64,000 bases of DNA from Hyperoodon ampullatus (GCA_949752795.1 CATKHW010000566.1:62001-126000), one strand, 5' to 3'; numbered from the stretch's first letter, positions 50,036-62,549 are shown. The notes: generated from the letters alone by a model not told the origin. Translations and numbers: made by a program.

Positions 50036-51368
50036 CCCTAACCCGAACCCTACCCGGAACGGAAACCCACCAGCAGCCCTACACCTTACCCTCCGCCGTG
50101 CACTAATCTTATTGCATTCCCTGACACTGACCCGTGCGTCTGAACGTGCCCCGACCCCAACACGTGTCCGTACCCTCACCTGTGCCCTAAACCTTGCTGT
50201 TCCCTAACCCGAACTCTAGCCCGGAAAATAAACCCACCAGCAGCCCGACACCTTACCCTCCGCCGTGGCCTAATCCTGAGGCGTATGCTGACACGGACCC
50301 GTGCGTCCGCACATGCCCTGACCCCAGCACGTGTCTGTACCCTCACCTGTGACCTAAACCTTGCCATTCCCTAACCCGATCCCTAGCCCAGAACGGAAAC
50401 CCACCAGCAGCCCTACACCTAACCCTCTGCCGTGCCCTAATCCTGATGCGTACGCTGACACTGACCCGTGTGTCCGAACCTGCCCTGACCCCGGCACGTG
50501 TCTGTACCCTCACCTGTGCCCTAAACCTTGCCGTTCCCTAACCCGAAACCTAGCCTGTAATGGAAATCCACCAGCAGACCTACACCTCACCCTCCGCCGT
50601 GCCATAATCCCGATGCGTACGCTGACTGACCCGTGCGTTCGCACGTGCCCTGACACAAGCCTGTATCCGTACCCTCACCTGTGCCCTAAACCTTGCTGTT
50701 CCCTCACCCGAACCCTGGCCCTTAACGGAAACCCACCACCAGCCCTACACCTTACCCTTCGCCGTGCCCTAATCCTAATGCATACGCTGACACTGACTCG
50801 TGCGTCCGCACGTTCCCTGAACCCAGCCCTTGTCTGTACCCTCACCTATGCCCTAAACCTTGCCGTTCCCTAACCCGAACCCTAGCCCGGAACGGAAAAC
50901 CACCAGCAGCCCTAAACCCTAGCCTCCACCGTGCCCTAATCCTAATGCGTACCCTGACACTGACCCGTGCGTCCGCACGTCCTCTGACCCCAGCCTCTTT
51001 CCGTACCCTCACCTGTGCCCTAAACCTTGCCGTTCCCTAACCCGAACCCTAGCCCGGAACGGAAAACCACCAGCAGCCCTACACCTTACCCTCAGCCGTG
51101 CCCTAATCCTAATCCGTACACTGACACTGACCAGTGCGTCCCCACGTGCCCTGACCCCAGCTCGTGCCCGTACCCTCACCTGTGACCTAAACATTCCTGT
51201 TCCCTAACCGGAACCCTAGCCCAGAATGGAAAACTACCAGGAACCCTACACCTTACCCTCAGTTGTGCCCTAATACTAATCCGTACGCTGACACTGACCC
51301 GTGCGTCCACACGGGCCCTAACCACAGCACGTGTCCGTACCCTCACCTGTGCCCTGAACCTTGCGTTT

Positions 51369-52702
51369 CCATAACCCCAACCCTAGCCCTGAACGGAAAC
51401 CCACCAGCAGCCCTAAACCTTAACCTCCGCCGTGCCCTAATCCTGATGCGTACGCTGACACTGATCCGTGCGTCTGCACGTGCCCTGAACCCAGCCCGTG
51501 TGTGTACCCTCACCTGTGCCCTAAATCTTGCCGTTCCCTAACCCGAACCCTAGCCCGGAACGGAAACCCACCAGCAGCCCTACACCTTACCCTTCGCCGT
51601 GCCCTAATCCTAAAGCGTACGCTGACACTGACACGTGCGTTCCCACGTGCACTGAACCCAGACCGTGTACGTACCCTCACCTGTGCCCTAAACCTTGCCG
51701 ATCCCTAACCCGAACCCTAGCCCGGAACGGAAACCCACCTGCAGCCCTACACCTTACCCTCCGTCGTGCCCTAATCCTGATGGGTACGCTGACACTGACC
51801 GTGCGTCCGCACGTGCCCTGACCGCAGCCCGTGTCCGTACCCTCAACTGTGCCCTAAAACTTGCCGTTCCCTAACCTGAACCGTAGCCCGGAACGGAAAC
51901 CCACCAGCACCCCTACACCTTACCCTCCTGCGTGCCCTAATCCTGATGCGTCCGCTGACACTGACCCGTGCGTCCGCACGTGCACTCACCCAAGCCCGTG
52001 TCCGTACCCTCACCTGTTCCCTAAACCTTGCCTTTCCCTAACCCGAACCCTAGCCTGGAAAGGAAACCCACCAGCAGCCCTAAACCTTACCCTCCACCGT
52101 GCCCTAATCCTCATGCGTACGCAGACACTGACCCGTGCGTCCGCACGTGCCCTGACACCAGCACATGTCCGTAACCTCACCTGTGACCTAAACCTTGCCG
52201 TTCCCTAACCCGAACCCTAGCCCGTAATGGAAACCCACCAGCAGCCCTACACGTTACCCTCCGCTGTGCCCTAATCCTGATGCGTACGCTGACACTGACC
52301 CATGCGTTCGCACTTGCCCTGACCCAAGCCCGTATCCGTATCCTCACCTGTGCCTTAAAACTTGCCGTTCCCTAACCCGAACCCTGGCCCGGAACGGAAA
52401 CCCACCACCAGCCCTACACCATACCCTCCGCCGTTCCCTAATCCTGATGCGTACGCTGACACTGACCCGTGCGTCCCCACGGGACCTGAACCCATCCCGT
52501 GTCCATAACCTCATCTGTGCCCTAAATCTTGCCGTTCCCTAACCCGAACCCTAGCCCGGAACGAAAAACCACCAGCAGCCCTACACCTTACCCTCCGCAG
52601 TGCCCTAATCCTGCTGAGTACGCTGACACTGACACATGTTTCCCACGTGCCCTGACCCCAGCACGTGTCCGTACCCTCACCTGTGCCCTAAACCTTGCCG
52701 TT
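51369..52702 (+). repeat. Ordered unit series, copy 4 (partial): c-d-e-f-g-i-j-k
   Basis: The series enters at c (51369) and lacks h: after g (52036) it goes straight to i (52203, TAGCCCGTAATGG), then j (52370) and k (52537, CCGCAGTGCCC). Units a and b are replaced by unrelated types upstream of about 51328. Absence of h is shared with the copy at 60883, which is its duplicate. Confidence 0.78.
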
Positions 52703-53949
52703 CCCTAACCCGAACCCTAGCCCAGAACGGAAACCCAACAGCAGCCCTACACCTTACCCTCCGCCGTGCCATAATTCTGATGCGTACGCTGACACTGACC
52801 CGTGCGTCCGCACGTGCCCTGACTCCAGTTCGTGTCCGTACCCTCACCTGTGCCCTAAACCTTGCCGTTACCAACCCGAACCCTAGCCCGGAACGGAAAC
52901 CCACCAGCAGCCCTACACCTTACCCTCCGATGTGCCCTAATCCTGGTGCGTACGCTGACACTGACCCGTGCGTCCCCACGTGCACTGACCACAGCCCGTG
53001 TCCGTTCCCTCAACTGTGCCCTAAACCTTGCCGTTCCCTAACCCGAACCCTAGACCTGAACGGAAACTCACCAGAAGCCCGACACCTTAACCTCCGCCTT
53101 GCCCTAATCCTGATGCGTACGCTGAAACTGAACCATGCGTCCGCACGTGCCCTGACCCCAGCCCGTGTCCATAAACTCACTTGTGCACTAAACCTTGCCG
53201 TTCCTTAACCCGAACCCTAGCCAGGAACGGAGACACACCAGCAGCCCTAAAGCTTACCCTCTGCCGTCCCCTAATCCTGATGCATACGCTGACACTGACA
53301 CATGCGTCAGCACGTGCCCTGACCCCAGCCCGTGTCCGTAACCTCAGCTGTGCCCTAAACCTTGCCTTTCCCTAACTTGAACCGTAGCCCGGAATGGAAA
53401 ACCACCAGCAATCCTACACCTTACCCTCCGCCGTACCCTAATCCTGATGCGTACGCTGACACTGACCCGTGCGTCCGCACGTGCCCTGACCCCAGCACGT
53501 GTCCGTACCCTCACATGTGCCCTAAACCTTGCCGTCCCCTAACGCGAACCCTAGCCTGGAACGGAATCCCACCAGCAGCCCTACACCTTACCCTCCGCCG
53601 TGCCCTAATCCTGAAGTGTACGCTGACACTGAACATTGCGTCCCCACGTGCCCTGAACCCATCCCGGGTCCGTACCCTCAACTGTGCCCTAAACCTTGCC
53701 GTTCCCTAACCCGAACCCTAGACCGCAACGGAAACCCACCTGCAGCCCTACACCTTACCCTCTGCCGTGCCCTAATCCTGATGCATACGCTGACACTGAT
53801 CCGTGCGTCCGCACGTGCCCTGAACCCAGCCCTTGTCTGTACCCTCACCTGTGCCCTAAACGTTGCCGTTCCCTAACCCGAACCCTAGCTCGGAATGGAA
53901 ACCCACCAGCAGCCCTACACCTTACCCTCCGCCGTGCCCTAATCCTGAT

Positions 53950-53985
53950 GCGTACGCTGACACTGACCCGTGCGTCCGCACGTGC
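53950..53985. other. Palindromes and dyad inside the unit (representative)
   Basis: Three self-complementary elements lie close together in this unit and in most others: the 8-bp palindrome GCGTACGC (53950-53957, unit 80-87); a dyad with 6-bp arms CGTGCG and CGCACG around a TC loop (53969-53982, unit 99-112); and the overlapping 8-bp palindrome GCACGTGC (53978-53985, unit 108-115), whose core CACGTG is an E-box. CACGTG is the site class bound by bHLH proteins and by yeast Cbf1 at CDEI. Protein binding here is only a possibility. No CENP-B box is present, so this dyad is the main candidate for a structural or binding feature of the unit. Confidence 0.8.
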
Positions 53986-54662
53986 TCTGACCCCAGCCTC
54001 TGTCCGTACCCTCACCTGTGCCCTAAACCTTGCCGTTCCCTAACCCGAACCCTAGCCCGGAACGGAAACCCACCAGCAGCCCTACACCTTACCCTCCGCC
54101 GTGCCCTAATCCTAATCCGTATGCTGACACTGACCCGTGCGTCCGCACATGCCCTGACCCCAGCCCGTGTCCGTACCCTCACCTGTGCCCTAAACCTTGC
54201 CGTTCCCTAACCCGAACCCTAGCCCAGAACGGAAACCCACCAGCAGCCCTACACCTTACCCTCCGATGTGCCCTCATCCTGTTGCGTACGCTGACACTGA
54301 CCCGTGCGTCCGCACATGCCCAGACCCCAGCCCGTGTCCGTACCCTCACCTGTGCCCTAAACCTTGCCTTTCCCAAAACGAACCCTAGCCCGGAACGGAA
54401 ACCCACCAGCAGCCCTACACCTTACCCTCCTCCGTGCCCAAATCCTGATGCGTACGCTGACACTGTCCTATGCGTCCGCACGTGCCATGACCCCAGCCCG
54501 TGTCCGTACCCTCACCTGTGCCCTAAACCTTGCCGTTCTCCTACCCGAACTCTAGGCCGGAAAATAAACCCACCAGCAGCCCAACACCCTACCCTCCGCT
54601 GTTGCCTAATCCTGATGCGTACGCTGACACTGACACGTGCATCCGCACGTGCCCTGACACCA

Positions 54663-57001
54663 GCACGTGTCCGTACCCTCACCTGTGCCTGAAACCTTGC
54701 CATTCCCTAACCCGATCCCTAGCCCGGAACGGAAACACACCAGCAGCGCTACACCTTACCCTTTGCCGTGCCCTAATCCTGATGCGTACGCTGACACTGA
54801 CCCGTGCGTCCGAACCTGCCCTTACCCCATCACGTGTCCGTACCCTCACCTGTGCCCTAAACCTTGCCGTTCCCTAACCCAAACCCTGGCCCGTAACGGA
54901 AACCCACCACCAGCCCTACACCTTACCCTCCGCCGTGCCCTAATCCTGAAGTGTACGATGCCACTGACTCTTGCGTCCCCACGTGCCCTGAACCCATCCC
55001 GTGTCCGTACCCTCACCTGTGCCCTAAACCTTGTCGTTCCCTAACCCGAACCCTAGACTGCAATGGAAACCCACCAGCAGCCCTAAACCTTACCCTCTGC
55101 CGTGCCCTAATCCTGATGCATACGCTGACACTGATCCGTGCGTCCGCACGTGCCCTGAACCAAGTCCTTGTCTGTACCCTCACCTGTGCCCTAAACCTTG
55201 CCATTCCCTAACCCGAAACCTAGCCCGGAATGGAAACCGACCAGCAGCCCTACACCTTACCCTCCGCCGTGCCCTAATCCTGATGCGAACGCTGACACTG
55301 ACCAGTGCGTCCGCACGTGCCCTGAACCCAGCCCGTGTCCGTACCCTCACCTGTGCCGAAAACCTTGCCGTTCCCTAAGCCGAACCCTAGCCCGGAACGG
55401 AAACCCACTAGCAGCCCTACACCTTACCCTCCGCCGTGCCCTAATCTTGATGCGTGCGCTGACACTGACCCGTGCGTCCGCACGTCCTCTGAACCCAGCC
55501 CGTGTCCGTACCCTCACCTGTGCCCTAAACCTTGCCGTTCCCTAACCCGAACCCTAGCCCAGAACGGAAAACCACCAGCAGCCCTACACCTTACCCTCCG
55601 ATGTGCCCTAATTCTGGTGCGTACGCTGACACTGAACCGTGCGTCCCCACGTGCACTGACCACAGCCCGTGTCCGTTCCATCACCTGTGCCCTAAACCTT
55701 GCCGTTCCCTAACCCGAACCCTAGCCCTGAACGGAAACTCACCATAAGCCCGACACCTTACCCTCCACCTTGCCCTAATCCTGATGCGTACGCTGACACT
55801 GAACCGTGCGTCCGCACGTGCCCTGACCCCAGCCCGTCTCCGTAACCTCACCTGTGCCCTAAACCTTGCCATTCACTAACCCGAACCCTAGCCAGGAACG
55901 GAGACACACCAGCAGCCCTAAACCTTACCCTCTGCCGTCCCCTACTCCTGATGCATACGCTGACACTGACATATGCGTCCGCACGTGCCCTGACCCCAGC
56001 CCCTGTCCGTAACCTCACCTGTGCCCTAAACCTTGCCGTTCCCTAACTTGAACCGTAGCCCGGAACGGAAACCCACCAGCAGTCCAACACCTTATCCTCC
56101 GCCGTGCCCTAATCCTGATGCGTACGCTGACACTGACCTGTGCGTCCGCACGTGCCCTGACCCCAGCACGTGTCCGTACCCTCACATGTGCCCTAAACCT
56201 TGCCGTCCCCTAACGCGAACCCTAGCCCGGAACGGAATCCCACCAGCAGCCCTACACCTTACCCTCCACCGTGCCCTAATCCTGAAGTGTACGCTGACAC
56301 TGAACCTTGCGTCCCCACGTGCCCTGAACCCATCCCGTGTCCGTACCCTCAACTGTGCCCTAAACCTTGCCGTTCCCTAACCCGAACCCTAGACCGCAAC
56401 GGAAACCCACCAGCAGCCCTACACCTTACCCTCTGCCGTGCCCTAATCCTGATGCGTACGCTGACACTGATCCGTGCGTCCGCACCTGCCCTGAAACCAG
56501 CCCGTGTCTGTACCCTCACCTGTGCCCTAAAACTTGCCGTTCCCTAACCCGAACCCTAGCCCGGAATGGAAACCCACCAGCAGCCCTACACCTTACCCTC
56601 CGCCATGCCCTAATCCTGATGTGTACGCTGACACTGACCCGTGCGTCCGCACGTGCCCTGAACCCAGCCCGTGTCCGTATCCTCACCTGTGCCCTAAACC
56701 TTGCCGTTCCATACCCCAAACCCTAGCCCGGAACGGAAACCCACCAGCAGCCCTACACCTTATCCTCCGCCGTGCCCTAATCCTAATCCGTACGCTGACA
56801 CTAACCCATGCGTCCGCACGTGCCCTGACCCCAGTCCGTCTCCGTACCCTCACCTGTGCCCTAAACCTTGCCGTTCCCTAACCCGAACCCTAGCCCGGAA
56901 CGGAAACCCACCAGCAGCCCTACACCTTACCCTCCGCCGTGCCCTAATCCTGATGCGTGCGCTGACACTGACCCGTGCGTCCGCACGTCCTCTGAACCCA
57001 G
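54663..57001 (+). repeat. Duplicated block G, copy 2 (pairs with 45485-47990)
   Basis: Second copy of block G, one unit shorter than copy 1. Its upstream flank (unit 54538, GGAAAATAAACCC) differs from the upstream flank of copy 1 but is related to the unit at 58712, together with the following two units (spacing 4174 bp, 25 units minus 1). So the left end has at least one more relative at about 58.7-59.1 kb. Confidence 0.9.
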
Positions 57002-59045
57002 CCCGTGTCCGTACCCTCACCTCTGCCCTAAACCTTGCCGTTCCCTAACCCGCACCCTAGCCCAGAACGGAAACCCAGCAGCAGCCCTACACCTTACCCT
57101 CCGATGTGCCATCATCCTGTTGCGTACCCTGACACTGACCCGTGCGTCCCCACGTGCACTGACCACAGCCCGTGTCCGTTCCCTCACCTGTGCCCTAAAC
57201 CTTGCCGTTCCCTAACCCGAACCCTAGCCCTGAACGGAAACCCACCAGAAGCCCGACACCTTACCCTCCGCCTTGCCCTAATCCTGATGCGTACGCTGAC
57301 ACTGACCCGTGCGTCCGCACGTGCCCTAACCCCAGCCCGTGTCCGTAACCTCACCTGTGCCCTAAACCTTGCCGTTTTCTAACCCGAACCCTAGCCAGGA
57401 ACGGAGACACACCAGCAGCCCTACACCTTACCCTCCGCCGTCCCCTAATCCTGATGCGTACGCTGACACTGACACATGCGTCCACACGTGCCATGATCCC
57501 AGCCCGAGTCCGTAACCTCACCTGTGCCCTAAACCTTGCCGTTCCCTAACTTGAACCGTAGCCCGGAACGGAAACCCACCAGCAGCCCTAAACCTTACCC
57601 TCCTCCGTGCCTTTATCCTGATGCGTACGCTGACACTAAACCGTGCGTCCGCACGTGCACTCAACCCAGCCTGTGTCCATACCCTCACCTGTGCCCTAAA
57701 CCTTGCCTTTCCCTAACCCGAACCCTAGCCCGGAACGGAAAACCACCAGCAGCCCTACACCTTACCCTCCTCCGTGCCCTAATCCTGATGCGTACGCTGA
57801 CACTGTCCCGTGCGACCCCACATGCCCTGAACCCAGCACGTGTCCGTACCCTCACCTGTGCCATAAAACTTGACGTTACCTAACCCGAACCCTAGCCTGG
57901 AACGGAAACCCACCATCAGCCCTACACCTTACCCTCTGCAGTGCCCTAATCCTGATGCGTACGCTGACACTCTCCTGTGCGACCGCACGTGCCCTGACCC
58001 CAGCCCGTGTGGGTACCCTCACCTGTGCCCTAAACCTTTCCGTTCCCTAACCCGAACCCTAACCCGGAACGGAAACCCACCAGCAACCCTACACGTTACC
58101 CTCCGCCGTGCCCTTATCCTGATGTGTACGCTGACACTGACCCTTGTGTCCGCACGTGCCCTGAGCCCAGCCCGTGTCCGTACCATCACTTGTGCCCTGA
58201 ACCTTGCTGTTCCCAAAACGAACCCTAGCCCAGAACGGAAACCCACCAGCAGCCCTACACCTTACCCTCCGCCGTGCCCTAATCCTGATGCGTACGCTGA
58301 CAATGTCCCATGCGTCCGCACGTGCCCTGACACCAGCCCGTGTCCGTACACTCACCTGTGCCATAAAACTTGCCGTTCCCTAACCCGAACCCTAGCCCGG
58401 AACGGAAACCCACCAGCAGTCCTATACCTTACCCTCCGCTGTGCCCTAATCCTGATGCGTACGCTGACACTGACCCGTGCGTCCGCATGTGCCCTGACCC
58501 CAGCACGTGTCCGTACCCTCACATGTGCCCTAAACCTTGCTGTTCCCTAACGCGAACCCTAGCCCGGAATGGAATCCCACCAGCAGCCCTAAACCTTACC
58601 CTCCGCCGTGCCCTAATCTTATTGCGTTTGCTGACAATGACCCGTGTGTCCGAACGTGCCGCGACCCCAACACGTGTCCGTACCCTCACCTGTGCCCTAA
58701 ACCTTGCCGTTCCCCTACCCCAACTCTAGCCCGGAAAATAAACCCACCAGCAGCCCAACACCTTACCCTCCGCCGTTGCCTAATCCTCATGCGTACGCTG
58801 ACACTGACACGTGCATCCGCACGTGCCCTGACCCCAGCACTTGTCCGTACCCTCACCTGTGCCGGAAACCTTGCCATTCCCTAACCCGATCCCTAGCCCG
58901 GAACGGAAACGCACCAGCAGCCCTACACCTTACCCTCTGCCGTGCACTAATCTTGATGCGTACGCTGACACTGACCCGTGCGTCCGAACCTGCCCTTACC
59001 CCAGCACGTGTCCGTACCCTCACCTGTGCCCTAAACCTTGCCGTT

Positions 59046-59063
59046 CCCTAACCCTAACCCTAG
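59046..59063 (+). repeat. Perfect short telomeric tract inside a unit
   Basis: Same CCCTAA CCCTAA CCCTAG form as at 29669, in a unit that continues CCCGTAATGG and so belongs to type i of the ordered series. The other i-type units I looked at read CCCGAA or CCCAAA at the second hexamer, so the change is private to this copy. Confidence 0.85.
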
Positions 59064-60129
59064 CCCGTAATGGAAACCCACCAGCACACCTACACCATAC
59101 CCTCTGCCGTGCCCTAATCCTGATGCGTACGCTGACACTGACACGTGCGTTCGCACGTGCCCTGACCCAAGCCCGTATCCGTACCCTCACCTGTGTCCTA
59201 AACCTTGCCGTTCTCTAACCCGAACCCTGGCCCGTAACGGAAACCCACCACCAGCCCTACACCTTACCCTCCGCCGTGCCCTAATCCTGAAGTGTACGAT
59301 GACACTGACCCTTGCGTCCCCACGTGCCCTGAACCCATACCGTGTCCGTACGCTCATCTGTGCCTTAAACCTTGTCGTTCCCTAACCCGAACCCTAGACC
59401 GCAACGGAAACCCACCAGCAGCCCTACACCCTACCCTCCGCCGTGCCCTAATCCTGATGCGTACGCTGACACTGACCCGTGCCTCTGCACGTGCTCTGAC
59501 CCCAGCCTCTGTCCGTACCCTCACCTGTGCCCTAAACCTTGCCGTTCCCTAACCCCAACCCTAGCCCGGAACGGAAACCCTCCAGTAGCTCTACACCTTA
59601 CCCTCCACCGTGCCCTAATCCTTATGCATACGCTGACACTAACCCGTGCGTCCGCACGTGCCCTGGACCCAGCCCGTATCCGTACACTCACCTGTGCCCT
59701 AAACCTTGCCGTTCCCTAACCCGAACCCTAGCCTGGAACGGAAACCCACAAGAAGCCCTACACCTTACCCTCCGATGTGCCCTAATCCTGATGCGTACGC
59801 TGACAGTGACCCGTGTGTCCCCACGTGCACTGACGACAGCCCGTGTCCATTCCATCACCTGTGCCATAAACCTTGCCGTTCCCTAACCTCAACCCTAGCC
59901 CGGAACGGAAACCCAACAGCAGCCCTACAACTTACCCTCCGCCGTGCCCTAATCCTGATGCATAAGCTGACACTAACCCTTGCGTCCGGACGTACCCTGA
60001 GTCCAGGACGTGTCCGTTCCCTCATCTGTGCCCTAAACCTTGCCGTCCCCTAACGCGAACCCTAGCCCGGAATGGAAACCCACCAGCAGCCCTACACTTT
60101 ACCCTCCGCCGTGCCCTAATCCTATTGCG

Positions 60130-60797
60130 TTCGCTGACACTGACCCGTGTGTCCGCACGTGCCCTGACCCCATCACTTGTCGGTACACTCACCTGTGCCC
60201 TAAACCTTGCCGTTCCCTAACCCGAACCCTGGCCAGGAACGGAAAACCACCACCAGCCCTACACCTTACCCTCCGCCGTGCCCTAATCCTGATGCGTACG
60301 CTGACACAGACCCGTGCGTCCGCACGTACCCTGACCCCAGCACGTGTCCGTTCCCTCATCTGTGCCCTAAACCTTGCTGTTCCCTAACCTCAACACGAAC
60401 CCGGAACGGAAACCCACCAGCAGCCCTACACCTTACCCTCCTCCGTGCCCTAATCCTATTGCGTTCGCTGACACTGACCCGTGTGTCCGCACGTGCCCTG
60501 ACCCCATCACTTGTCGGTACACTCACCTGTGCCCTAAACCTTGCCGTTCCCTAACCCGAACCCTGGCCCTGAACGGAAAACCACCAACAGCCCTACACCT
60601 TACCCTCCGCCGTGCCCTAATCCTGATGCGTACGCTGACACAGACCCGTGCGTCCGCACGTTACCTGACCCCAGCACGTGTCCGTTCCCTCATCTGTGCC
60701 CTAAACCTTGCCGTTCCCTAACCTCAACACGAACCCAGAACGGAAACCCACCAGCAGCCCTAAACTTTACCCTCCGCCGTGCCCTAATCCTGATGTG
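60130..60797 (+). repeat. Local tandem duplication of a two-unit segment (334 bp x 2)
   Basis: Positions 60130-60463 and 60464-60797 are nearly the same sequence, exactly 334 bp (two units) apart. Each half pairs a CCTATTGCGTTCG unit carrying CATCACTTGTCGGTAC and CCCTGGCC with a CTGACACAGACCC unit ending CTCATCTGTG and followed by CCTCAACACGAACCC. Related two-unit pairs also occur at about 38.6-39.3 kb (twice in tandem) and at 47.9-48.3 kb. Confidence 0.88.
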
Positions 60798-60882
60798 TAC
60801 GCTGACACTGACCTGTGCGTCCGCACGTGCCCTGACCCCAGCCTGTGTCCGTATCCTCACCTGTGCCCTAAACCTTGCCGTT

Positions 60883-62549
60883 CCCTAACCTGAACCGTAG
60901 GCCGGTACGGAAACCCACCAGCAGCCCTACACCTTACACTCCTCCGTGCCCTAATCCTGATGCGTACGCTGACACTGACCCCTGCGTCCGCACGAGCACT
61001 GACACCAGCCCGTGTCCGTACCCTCACCTGTGCCCTAAAACTTGCCTTTCCCTAACCCGAACCCTAGCCCGGAATGGAAACCCACCAGCAGCCCTAAACC
61101 TTACCCTCCGCGGTGCCCTAATCCTGAGGCGTACGCTGACACTGAACCTTGTTTCCGCACGTTCCCTGTCACCAGCACGTGTCCGTACCCTCACCTGTGC
61201 CCTGAACCTTGCGTTTCCATAACCCCAACCCTAGCCCTGAACGGAAACCCACCAGCAGCCCTAAACCTTACCCTCCACCGTGCCCTAATCCTGATGCGTA
61301 CGCTGACACTGATCCGTGCGTCTGCACGTGCCCTGAACCCAGCCCGTGTGTGTACCCTCACCTGTGCCCTAAATCTTGCCGTTCCCTAACCCGAACCCTA
61401 GCCCGGAACGGAAACCCACCAGCAGCCCTACACCTTACCCTTCGCCGTGCCCTAATCCTAAAGCGTACGCTGACACTGACACGTGCGTTCCCACGTGCAC
61501 TGAACCCAGACCGTGTATGTACCCTCACCTGTGCCCTAAACCTTGCCGTTCCCTAACCCGAACCCTAGCCCGGAACGGAAACCCACCTGCAGCCCTACAC
61601 CATACCATCCGTCGTGCCCTAATCCTGATGCGTACGCTGACACTGACCGTGCGTCCGCACGTGCCCTGACCGCAGCCCGTGTCCGTACCCTCAACTGTGC
61701 CCTAAAACTTGCCGTTCCCTAACCTGAACCGTAGCCCGGAACGGAAACCCACCAGCACCCCTACACCTTACCCTCCTGCGTGCCCTAATCCTGATGCGTC
61801 CGCTGACACTGACCCGTGCGTCCGCACGTGCACTCACCCAAGCCCGTGTCCGTACCCTCACCTGTTCCCTAAACCTTGCCTTTCCCTAACCCGAACCCTA
61901 GCCTGGAAAGGAAACCCACCAGCAGCCCTAAACCTTACCCTCCACCGTGCCCTAATCCTCATGCGTACGCAGACACTGACCCGTGCGTCCGCACGTGCCC
62001 TGACACCAGCACATGTCCGTAACCTCACCTTGCCCTAAACCTTGCCGTTCCCTAACCCGAACCCTAGCCCGTAATGGAAACCCACCAGCAGCCCTACACG
62101 TTACCCTCCGCTGTGCCCTAATCCTGATGCGTACGCTGACACTGACCCGTGCGTTCGCACTTGCCCTGACCCAAGCCCGTATCCGTATCCTCACCTGTGC
62201 CTTAAAACTTGCCGTTCCCTAACCCGAACCCTGGCCCGGAACGGAAAACCACCACCAGCCCTACACCATACCCTCCGCCGTTCCCTAATCCTGATGCGTA
62301 CGCTGACACTGACCCGTGCGTCCCCACGGGCCCTGAACCCATCCCGTGTCCATAACCTCATCTGTGCCCTAAATCTTGCCGTTCCCTAACCCGAACCCTA
62401 GCCCGGAACGAAAAACCACCAGCAGCCCTACACCTTACCCTCCGCAGTGCCCTAATCCTGGTGCGTACGCTGACACTGACACATGTTTCCCACGTGCCCT
62501 GACACCAGCACGTGTCCGTAGCCTCACCTGTGCCCTAAAACTTGCCGTT
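60883..62549 (+). repeat. Ordered unit series, copy 5: a-b-c-d-e-f-g-i-j-k
   Basis: A full series apart from h. Units a and b (60883, 61050) match the copy at 48366 with a spacing of 12517 bp (75 units minus 8 bp), whereas units c to k match the copy at 51369 with a spacing of 9848 bp. The change of closest relative lies between about 61176 and 61217, so this copy looks like a mosaic of the other two. Confidence 0.78.

Larger units (their letters stand above)
51328..54153 (+). repeat. Duplicated block H, copy 1 (pairs with 61176-64000)
   Basis: About 17 units recur 9848 bp downstream, changing to 9847 bp after a 1-bp deletion near 62029 (59 units minus 5 or 6 bp). Shared private indels include the missing base in CTGACCGTGCG near 51798, CATGTTTCCCACGTG near 52636 and CCGTTACCAACCC near 52866. 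Divergence is about 1% by eye. The right end is not reached, because copy 2 runs off the window. Confidence 0.92.

Noticed and set aside
53978..53985. CACGTG as a functional promoter element.
   Set aside because: It is simply part of the unit and recurs about every 167 bp. No gene or transcription start is visible to go with it, so it is reported only as a dyad.
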